Source: Halomonas halodenitrificans DSM 735 (GTDB taxonomy: Bacteria; Pseudomonadota; Gammaproteobacteria; Pseudomonadales; Halomonadaceae). Taken from it: a stretch of 64,000 nt of DNA. A program made the position numbers and the translations under genes. Shown piece by piece: positions 57,514 through 64,000 of this stretch. Below the pieces are notes generated by a model. It made no database searches. It saw nothing but the letters and a program-made list of their open reading frames with translations, and had not been told where the DNA came from. How positions within the stretch are numbered: position 1 is the stretch's first letter; the number at the start of each line of letters is the position of its first letter. The stretch spans positions 1 through 64,000 of the forward strand of contig NZ_JHVH01000013.1 in assembly GCF_000620045.1 (NCBI RefSeq), read 5' to 3'.

Positions 57514-58643
57514 TGCCGCCGGCCGTGCGCTTCCTGCATCGTGCCTCACCGTGGCGGGTGCTGTTTGCCGGAGAATCCCTGCCGGCACCCGACAGCCTGC
57601 CTGACCTGCTCGCGCCCTTACGCGAGGCCCTGGCCATCCTGGGGCCCCATCCCGACCTTGCCGACACCTACGCCTGGCAATCCACCCTGGTGGAGGCGTT
57701 GGTGCGTCTCGACCTGCCTGCCTGGCGCATCGCCCAGTTGATCAGCGACCACAACGCCACGCTCTACCGCCGTGCCATTCGCCTCGCCGAGGCCGAGATG
57801 TGTAGCCAGGGATGGGGGCCTGCGCCGGTGGGCTACTGTGTGCTGGTGCTGGGTTCCGGCGGCCGCCACGAGAGCCTGCTGGGTCCGGATCAGGATAATG
57901 CCATGATTATCGAGGAGTATCCGGATGCTCGGCATGTCGAGATCGACGGTTACTTCCAGTCGCTGGGGGAGCGCTTTACGGCACGCCTCGATGCCGCCGG
58001 GATCCCCCTGTGCAGCGGCCATGTCATGGCGCGGTGGCCGATGTGGCGAAAGCGCCTCTCGGAATGGCAGCGCCAGCTCGAGATATGGAGTGCCGAGCGT
58101 CGAACCAAGCGGGTGCAGCAAGCCAATATCCTGCTCGACTTCACGCCGGTCTGCGGTGACGAGGCGCTGTCCGATGCGCTGCGTGACTGGGTGGCGCAGC
58201 GGCTTCCCGGGGCGGGGCTGTTCCTCGACGAGATGGGGGCGCTGTTCGATGAACAGCCGGTGGCCCTGGACCGTTTCGGCAGGCTGGCCGGTTCGCTGGA
58301 AGGCGCGCCCCACGAGCGGGCGCTCAACCTCAAGCATCAGGCCGTGCTGCCGCTGGTGGCCGCCGTACGCCTGTTGTCGCTGCGCCACGCGGTGCGCGAG
58401 ACCGATACCCGGCGGCGGCTCGCCGCCCTGGTCGCCTGCGACGCGATCGACGCCGAGACCTGCCGTGGGCTTATCGCCGCCCATGACCGGCTGCAGGCCC
58501 TGTTGCTGTCCGAGCAGCGCCATAATCTGGCGGCCGGCCGTGCCGCCGATGGCTGGGTGGACCTGACCCGCCTGGGCGAGGACCAACGCCTGCTGCTGCG
58601 CCACGACCTACAGCGGATACGGGCGCTGCAGCGCCAGGCCTAG
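57513..58643 (+). CDS. DUF294 nucleotidyltransferase-like protein
   Basis: The 376-residue protein has a nucleotidyltransferase-type loop GSGGRHESLLGPDQDN, with GSGGR at 114-118 and the acidic pair D126 and D128. A DUF294 C-terminal helical domain follows. It starts with GTG overlapping the hlyU stop. Similar genes neighbour acetate-switch kinases in Vibrio and relatives. Its stop overlaps the stop of the kinase gene by four bases. Confidence 0.85.
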   Translation: MPPAVRFLHRASPWRVLFAGESLPAPDSLPDLLAPLREALAILGPHPDLADTYAWQSTLVEALVRLDLPAWRIAQLISDHNATLYRRAIRLAEAEMCSQGWGPAPVGYCVLVLGSGGRHESLLGPDQDNAMIIEEYPDARHVEIDGYFQSLGERFTARLDAAGIPLCSGHVMARWPMWRKRLSEWQRQLEIWSAERRTKRVQQANILLDFTPVCGDEALSDALRDWVAQRLPGAGLFLDEMGALFDEQPVALDRFGRLAGSLEGAPHERALNLKHQAVLPLVAAVRLLSLRHAVRETDTRRRLAALVACDAIDAETCRGLIAAHDRLQALLLSEQRHNLAAGRAADGWVDLTRLGEDQRLLLRHDLQRIRALQRQA

Positions 58644-61390
58644 CCCGGCTCCGCCGTATCCGGGGGTGCCTCGGGAAGCTCCATGATCAGGCAGGCGCCC
58701 CCCAGGTTGGGAGCCTTCTCTGCCCAGAGTCGGCCGCCCAGATGGGCGACGATCCCGCGGCTGATGGGCAGGCCCAGGCCACTACCACGGGGGCGCCCGT
58801 GGCGCTTGTCGGGGGCTTGCTCGGGGTCCTGGATCTGGTGAAACTTTTCGAAGACCCGCTCGCGCTCCTCCTCGCCGATGCCGGGGCCGTTATCCTCCAC
58901 CATCAGCTGGTAGTGGCGCTTGTGCGGCAGCAGGCTCAGGCGCACCTTGGCGTCGTCCCCTGACGCGAACTTGCCGGCGTTGTCGAGCAGGTTGATGATC
59001 ACCTGCTCCAGGCGGTCCGGGTCGCCGACGACCGGTGCCTTTTCCAGTTCTATCGCCACCTCCAGCGTCACGCCGCGATCGGCCTGCATATGGTGCACGG
59101 CGTCGATGCTGTGACGGGCCAGGGCGACCAGGTCCAGGTGCTGGGGGTTCAGGGTCAGGCGCCCGCTTTCCAGGCGCGCCAGGTCGAGGATCTCCTCGAT
59201 CAACCGCGAGAGACGCTGGCTCTCCTTGACCACCACATCGAGGAAGTGCACGCGTTTCTCGTCGGGCAGATCGCTGCTGTCGCGCAGGATCTCCGCGAAG
59301 GCGCGGATCGAGGTGAGCGGGGTGCGAAGCTCGTGACTGACCATGGCCACGAACTCATCCTTGAGCCGGTCGAGTTCGCGCAGGCGTTCATTGGCGGCGC
59401 GCAGCTCCTCGCTGGCCTGAGCCAGTTCGCTGGATTTCTGCTCGAGTCGCCGGTTGATCTCCAGGGTCTCGGAGGTGGTGTCCAGGATGCTGAGGATCGA
59501 TTCCAGGTCCAGGGCTTCGCCGCGTACCACCGAGTTGATCAGGACCCGCGCCGAGGCGTTGCCCAGGGCCCCGGAGAGGGCCTGTTCGGCGCGGGCGATC
59601 TGGGCGGGGGTCGCCGGTTGTTCGGCGTCTCTCTCCCGGGGTTCGATGTCGGCGAAGACGCGTGCCGTGGTTCCCGTTCCCAGGTAGCGGTCGAGCAGGC
59701 TGCGCAGCTCGCCGCGGGTGGTCTGGCCGTGCCAGAGCGAGGTCTCCAGCAGGTTCGGATGCAGCGCCTCGGTAAACAGGGCCGCCTGGGTCTGTTCGAG
59801 CGGCGATTGGCGGCTGAACAGCGAGACCCCGACCAGCAGGCCGAGATTGGCGGACAGGCTCCACAGCAACGAGTGGGTATAGATATCCCAGTCCTCCAGG
59901 CCGAAGAGCGCATAGGGACGTAGCCAGTCGATGCCGAAGGGGCCCAGCTCGAGGAAGGCATCATCCAGCCAGCCGGATTGGGCGAAGCCGGGGATCAGCA
60001 GCGTCCATGCCCAGACGAGGGTGCCGGCGATCAGACCCAGGGTGGCGCCACGGCGGTGCGCGCCGCGCCAGTACATGCCCAGCAGCATGGCCGGGGCGAA
60101 TTGGCAGGCCGCGGCGAAGGACACCAGCCCGATGGTCACCAGGCTGTACGCATCGCCCACCAGGGCATGGTAGAGATACCCCATCAGCAGGATCAGCACG
60201 ATCGCGACCCGGCGGATGCCGAGCAGCCAGCCGGCCAGTTCGCCGCTGGCGCTACGGTGCAGGCGACGGGTGCGCAGCAGCAGCGGCATGATCAGCTGGT
60301 TGCTGACCATGGTGGAGAGCGCGATGGTCTCGACGATGACCATGCTGGTTGCCGCGGACAGGCCGCCGATGAAGACCAGCAACGGCAGGCCCTCGAGGCT
60401 CGCCGAGAGCGGCAGGGTAAGCACGAAGCGATCGGGGTCGGCGTCTCCCATCAGCAAGAGCCCGGCCATGGCGATGGGAATCACGAACAGGTTGATGGCC
60501 AGCAGATAGAGCGGGAAGAGCCAGCTGGCGCGGGCCATATGACGCTCATCGACGTTTTCCACGACCAGTACCTGAAACTGGCGGGGCAGGGAGAAGAAGG
60601 CCAGCAGGGCCAGCACCAGCATGCCGACCCAGCCGGTGGTGCCGCCGGGCACGGCATCCAGTCCCAGGCGGCTGGCAAGCGCCGGGGTGGCCGCGACCCG
60701 GGCGAAGAGGTCGCCGGGGCCCTGGAAGAGCACGAAGACGGTGAAGATACCCACCGACAGGAAGGCCACCAGCTTGACCAGCGACTCGAAGGCGATGGCC
60801 GCCACCATGCCTTCATGGCGCTCGCTGGCGTCCAGGTGACGGGTACCGAACAGGATGATGAATACCGCCAGCACCAGGGCCACCCAGAAGGACTTGTCCA
60901 GCCAGAAGGGCTCGTTGGCCAGGCGCAGGTCGCCGGCATCGGGATAGTTGACCAGCACCGCATGGGTGACGGTGATGGCCTTGAGCTGCAGGGCGATATA
61001 GGGCGTGATGCCAATCAATGCAATCAACGCCACCAGGGCGCCCAGGCTCGAGCTCTTGCCGTAGCGGGCGCTGATAAAGTCGGCAATCGAGGTGATGCGC
61101 TGGGCACTGGCGATACGCACCATCTTGCGAATCAGGAAGGGGGCCATCAGCATCGCCAGGGTCGGTCCCAGGTAGATCAGCAGGAAGCTGGGGCCGAACT
61201 GGGCGGCGCGGCCCACGCTGCCGTAGAAGGTCCAGGCGGTGCAGTAGACGGCGATGGAGAGCGCATAGACGTTGGGTGAGCCGATCAGCGAACGCCCCTG
61301 TTCGGCGCGGCGGTCACCCCAGGCGGCGATCAGGAACAGCAGCGCCAGGTAGCCGAAGGCGACGCTCAGGACCACGACCTCGCTGCGCAT
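58640..61390 (-). CDS. crbS: Sodium:solute symporter-histidine kinase fusion, CrbS type
   Basis: The 916-residue protein has an SSS symporter fold (about 1-525, thirteen hydrophobic segments), a STAC-like linker (about 535-640), a coiled coil and a kinase core. H686 lies in MVSHELRTP, the N-box is NLLDNAGK (800-807), and DNGPGIG (833-839) and GSGLGL (869-874) bind ATP. CbrA and CrbS share this layout. The DUF294, small membrane protein and exonuclease neighbours match CrbS loci, which control acetate use through acs. The symbol is inferred from context. Confidence 0.8.
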   Translation of the reverse strand: MRSEVVVLSVAFGYLALLFLIAAWGDRRAEQGRSLIGSPNVYALSIAVYCTAWTFYGSVGRAAQFGPSFLLIYLGPTLAMLMAPFLIRKMVRIASAQRITSIADFISARYGKSSSLGALVALIALIGITPYIALQLKAITVTHAVLVNYPDAGDLRLANEPFWLDKSFWVALVLAVFIILFGTRHLDASERHEGMVAAIAFESLVKLVAFLSVGIFTVFVLFQGPGDLFARVAATPALASRLGLDAVPGGTTGWVGMLVLALLAFFSLPRQFQVLVVENVDERHMARASWLFPLYLLAINLFVIPIAMAGLLLMGDADPDRFVLTLPLSASLEGLPLLVFIGGLSAATSMVIVETIALSTMVSNQLIMPLLLRTRRLHRSASGELAGWLLGIRRVAIVLILLMGYLYHALVGDAYSLVTIGLVSFAAACQFAPAMLLGMYWRGAHRRGATLGLIAGTLVWAWTLLIPGFAQSGWLDDAFLELGPFGIDWLRPYALFGLEDWDIYTHSLLWSLSANLGLLVGVSLFSRQSPLEQTQAALFTEALHPNLLETSLWHGQTTRGELRSLLDRYLGTGTTARVFADIEPRERDAEQPATPAQIARAEQALSGALGNASARVLINSVVRGEALDLESILSILDTTSETLEINRRLEQKSSELAQASEELRAANERLRELDRLKDEFVAMVSHELRTPLTSIRAFAEILRDSSDLPDEKRVHFLDVVVKESQRLSRLIEEILDLARLESGRLTLNPQHLDLVALARHSIDAVHHMQADRGVTLEVAIELEKAPVVGDPDRLEQVIINLLDNAGKFASGDDAKVRLSLLPHKRHYQLMVEDNGPGIGEEERERVFEKFHQIQDPEQAPDKRHGRPRGSGLGLPISRGIVAHLGGRLWAEKAPNLGGACLIMELPEAPPDTAEPG

Positions 61391-61393
61391 GGC

Positions 61394-61648
61394 TCACTCC
61401 TCCGGAGGCTTGCGTATTGTCGGGCTCTCCATCAGCCAGGCGGCGAGCCCGATCACCAGGCCCCAGGCGATAAACAGGTAGAGCGGCAGCCACGAGATCG
61501 CCAGGGCGCGGTCCGACACCAGCACCAGTGGCGGCGTGAACAGCAGCGCGGCCAGCACGATCAGTGCCAGCAGTCGTTCGCGGCGGCGCGGGGCGCTCAG
61601 CACGGTCGTGCCTGGTGGTCGGCGGGAGTGGTCATGAGGCGCAGGCAT
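61394..61648 (-). CDS. Small two-segment membrane protein before the symporter-kinase
   Basis: The 84-residue protein has a basic N-terminus and two hydrophobic segments (about 26-44 and 51-72). A small membrane protein ahead of a CbrA- or CrbS-like kinase is a recurrent arrangement (CbrX in Pseudomonas). It overlaps the exonuclease gene by 17 bases and ends three bases before the kinase start, so the three are co-translated. Function is unknown. Confidence 0.8.
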   Translation of the reverse strand: MPAPHDHSRRPPGTTVLSAPRRRERLLALIVLAALLFTPPLVLVSDRALAISWLPLYLFIAWGLVIGLAAWLMESPTIRKPPEE

Positions 61649-63692
61649 CCTCCTTGCTCAGGGCGCTGTTCTGCAGGGCCAGGGCCTGTTCCAGGGTGTC
61701 GATGCCCCGGGCCTCCAGGCGAGGCAGCAGCGACAGCCAAAGTTCGGCGGTGACCCGGGCGTCGCCCAGGGCGGTATGGCGGGTGCCCGGCGGGAAGGCG
61801 AGGTCATAGCGTTGGGCCAGGCTGTCCAGGTCGTGACCATCGAGGCTCGCATCGAGGGCCCTCGAGATCAGCAGGGTATCGAGTACCGGCATGTCCAGGT
61901 CGATGCCGGCGCCCGGGGGTTGCAGGGCCAGCAGGTCGAAGGCGGCGTTATGGGCCAGGATCACCGCCTCGCCCACGTAGTCGCGAAAGCGGGGCAAGGC
62001 CACCGAGAGCGGTGGAGCGCCGGCCACGGCGTCGTCGGTGATGCCGTGGATGGCGGTGCTGGCCGGGGGTATCGGCTTGCCCGGGTCGACGTAGAGATCG
62101 AAGGTTTCACTGGCCAGGAGTCGCGCGTTGACGACCCGGCAGGCGCCGATGCTGATCACGGTGTCGCCGCGGCGCAGCTCCAGGCCGGTGGTCTCGGTAT
62201 CGAAGGCGACCACTTCCAGGGCGCGCAGCGGCCGGGCGGCCAGCGCCGCGTCGGGAGCCGGCAGCTCGGCGATGCCGAAGTCGTGGAATTCGGGGCGGGG
62301 CGGGGCGGCCGGGCGGGGGGCCCCGACGCGCTCGGCGGCGTGGAGGGGCAGGCGCAGCCGGGCATGCCGGCCATCGTCATCGGCCAGGCTCCAGATATCG
62401 CTGGCGTGCTGGTGCAGCACGTCGACGACTCTTGGGTTGAGGGGCAGGGACGCCAGGCGCTGTTGCTGCCAGTCGCCGAGCCGGCCCTCGGCAAGCGGGG
62501 CGCCTTCCCAGATCAGGTCCAGGTAGACCCGCCGGTTGCCCAGGCATACCTCGCCCTCTAGGGGCGTCTCGCCGAGCGTGGCCTTCAGGACGTCGAGGAG
62601 CGAGTCCAGCAATACCAGCAGGGCGCTGGCGTCGCCCTTCAGCCAGGCCGGCATGCCCACCGCCGTCAACTGACGCGTGGGCGGAAGGCGCTCATTGAGG
62701 CCGTCCCAGAGATCATTGGACCACAGCGGCACCAGGCGCTCCCCCTCCTGCTGCATGCGCTCGACCAGGGACGCCAGGGCCTCGATATCCACGCCCAGCG
62801 CCTGGCTCTCCTCCTCGACCACCCGCTCCAGCCGCCGGCGCATCTCGCCGGCGCCCTCGGGAAGGGCGGACAGCGCGTCGGCGGCGCTGGTCAGGCTGGC
62901 GCCATGGCGGCGCAGTCGCGGCAGGCCATCGAGCAACTCGGCCCGCGCGCCCATCTCGCTGGTCCAGGCGGCGGTGGTGTCGGTCAGGGTCAGCAGGGTC
63001 TCGCCATGGCTGCCGGGCACCCGGCGCAGCGTGGCGCGCAGCCAACGCTCGCCGCTGGGGACCAGTACCTCGCGGGGTGCCCCACTGGCGGGCAGCTGGC
63101 TCAGGGCATCCTGCAGGCTCGAGGCCGGCAGCAGGGCCTCCAGGCGCTTGCCCAACCCCAGGCCGGCGTGATCGTCGAACAGTGTCTCGGCGGCCTGGTT
63201 GAACAACAGGATGCGGCGATGGTGGTCGCACAGCAGCAGCGGCGTGTCGAGCACCTGAAGCAGCGTCTCGAGTTCCTGGCGAATGCGTGCGGCGCTTCTG
63301 GCGCCTTCGGCATGGGCGGTGGCCAGGCGGGAACGGTCACTGCGCCAGGCCTCGCGAACTCGCACCAGGTCGGGCCCCAGGGCCCGTAACCAGCCCTCTG
63401 GCGGGTAGTCGTCACTGGCGTCGGGATTGGCCACCAGCCGCGCCAGCTGCACCTGAAGGTGGCGCAGCGGCGTGAAGAGCTGACGTTCGAGAAGCAGCCC
63501 CACCAGGAAGATGGTGCCACCACCGGAGAAACAGCCCGCCCATAGCACGAGGCGGGCGACTCCCTGGGGCTGGAAGAGGGTGTCGAGCCATAACGCGAAG
63601 GTGGCGCCGCCGAAGACACTGATACCGCTGAGCAGCAACCACAGGCCGATCAGGCGCTGGCGGCGGGGCAGGCCGGAGGAGCGACGCGCCAT
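61632..63692 (-). CDS. Membrane PAS protein with C-terminal DEDDh exonuclease
   Basis: The 686-residue protein has two membrane segments (about 13-34 and 48-68), a PAS-like domain (about 140-240), a stretch resembling a histidine kinase core without its key residues (about 285-460; the N-box region reads VLLDSLLDVLKATL) and a DnaQ-like exonuclease (494-660). The last has D498 and E500 in FDTETTG, HNAAFD and HTALGDA. Relatives near crbS are called DNA polymerase III epsilon-like. It overlaps the response regulator stop by one base. Confidence 0.85.
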   Translation of the reverse strand: MARRSSGLPRRQRLIGLWLLLSGISVFGGATFALWLDTLFQPQGVARLVLWAGCFSGGGTIFLVGLLLERQLFTPLRHLQVQLARLVANPDASDDYPPEGWLRALGPDLVRVREAWRSDRSRLATAHAEGARSAARIRQELETLLQVLDTPLLLCDHHRRILLFNQAAETLFDDHAGLGLGKRLEALLPASSLQDALSQLPASGAPREVLVPSGERWLRATLRRVPGSHGETLLTLTDTTAAWTSEMGARAELLDGLPRLRRHGASLTSAADALSALPEGAGEMRRRLERVVEEESQALGVDIEALASLVERMQQEGERLVPLWSNDLWDGLNERLPPTRQLTAVGMPAWLKGDASALLVLLDSLLDVLKATLGETPLEGEVCLGNRRVYLDLIWEGAPLAEGRLGDWQQQRLASLPLNPRVVDVLHQHASDIWSLADDDGRHARLRLPLHAAERVGAPRPAAPPRPEFHDFGIAELPAPDAALAARPLRALEVVAFDTETTGLELRRGDTVISIGACRVVNARLLASETFDLYVDPGKPIPPASTAIHGITDDAVAGAPPLSVALPRFRDYVGEAVILAHNAAFDLLALQPPGAGIDLDMPVLDTLLISRALDASLDGHDLDSLAQRYDLAFPPGTRHTALGDARVTAELWLSLLPRLEARGIDTLEQALALQNSALSKEDACAS

Positions 63693-64000
63693 CAGGACAC
63701 CTCGCTGAGCAGGGACTTGACCTTCTCCACCAGGGCCTGGGTGGAGAAGGGCTTGGTGACATAGTCGTCGGCGCCCAGGGCCAGGCCCTTCTCGCGTTCC
63801 ACTTCGCGGCCATGGGCGGTCAGCATGATGATGGGCAGGCGGGCATGGGTTGTATCGCCACGCAGGCGTTCGAGCACATCGAAGCCACTGATGCCGGGTA
63901 GGCTGATGTCCAGCAGCACCAGATCCGGCGCCCCCTCCTGGACACGCGACAGGGCGCTTTCGCCGTCCTCGGCGGTGACCACCTCGAAGCCGGCCTGCTG
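63692..64000 (-). CDS. Response regulator receiver protein, 5' end outside the window
   Basis: The frame is open through the right edge and gives the last 102 residues. The receiver shows the phosphorylated Asp in LVLLDISLPG, the Thr in MLTAHG and the Lys in DDYVTKPF, and ends soon after, so there is no output domain. It is co-transcribed with the exonuclease and kinase genes and may receive phosphate from the symporter-kinase. Confidence 0.9.
   Translation of the reverse strand, partial: QQAGFEVVTAEDGESALSRVQEGAPDLVLLDISLPGISGFDVLERLRGDTTHARLPIIMLTAHGREVEREKGLALGADDYVTKPFSTQALVEKVKSLLSEVS

Overview
The window looks like a chromosome segment of a high-GC, moderately halophilic gammaproteobacterium of the Halomonas type. 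This is inferred from conserved gene orders (ihfB-lapA-lapB, sdhE-ygfX-nadB, uvrY-uvrC-pgsA-tRNA-Gly-Cys-Leu, groES-groEL next to fxsA), a six-gene group 2 Mrp/Pha Na+/H+ antiporter with a fused AB subunit, a TRAP transporter and many acidic proteins. Most of the window is core metabolism. Accessory DNA is limited to the left end and to a few intergenic stretches.

Layout. 1-1.2 kb: a ccdAB toxin-antitoxin pair on the minus strand, lying between two attC-like sites, so it resembles an integron cassette. 1.3-8.2 kb: liuABCDE, the leucine/isovalerate degradation operon, with a perfect palindrome upstream and two kinds of repeats in its intergenic gaps. 8.3-11.6 kb: tungstate ABC transporter tupBCA and a divergent regulator with a ligand-binding domain. 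11.6-15 kb: a glycerophosphodiesterase, an MFS carrier coupled to a 41-residue membrane protein, and a graveyard holding the copied tail of an aminotransferase gene. 15-20.3 kb: a flavin monooxygenase and a butanediol-type dehydrogenase behind a well-formed sigma-54 promoter, facing an AcoR-like activator. 20.3-27.3 kb: a HisC-like aminotransferase and the Mrp/Pha antiporter operon.

27.5-35.2 kb: TRAP transporter, a histone-deacetylase-fold amidohydrolase and a branched-chain aminotransferase in one apparent operon, then a DUF4105 protein and a Na+/H+ antiporter. 35.2-44 kb: trmJ, groESL under a sigma-32 promoter, fxsA, an SDR enzyme, a ComEA-like protein, pyrF, lapB/lapA/ihfB, and sdhE-ygfX. 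44-50.6 kb: nadB, a FUSC exporter, three tRNAs, pgsA, uvrC, uvrY, tRNA-Ala. 50.7-53.4 kb: thiOSG behind a TPP riboswitch. 53.5-57.1 kb: argF, grxD, rnt, argG. 57.2-64 kb: hlyU, a DUF294 protein, and a CrbS-like cluster (symporter/kinase fusion, small membrane protein, PAS-exonuclease, response regulator) that runs off the right edge.

The most unusual signals are the attC-flanked ccdAB unit, the sigma-54 monooxygenase module with tandem palindromes, a dispersed repeat built on GCTTAC-type heptamers at three loci, the aminotransferase tail copy, and a membrane protein joining PAS, a degenerate kinase-like region and a DEDDh exonuclease. No CRISPR array, prophage or intact insertion sequence was seen.
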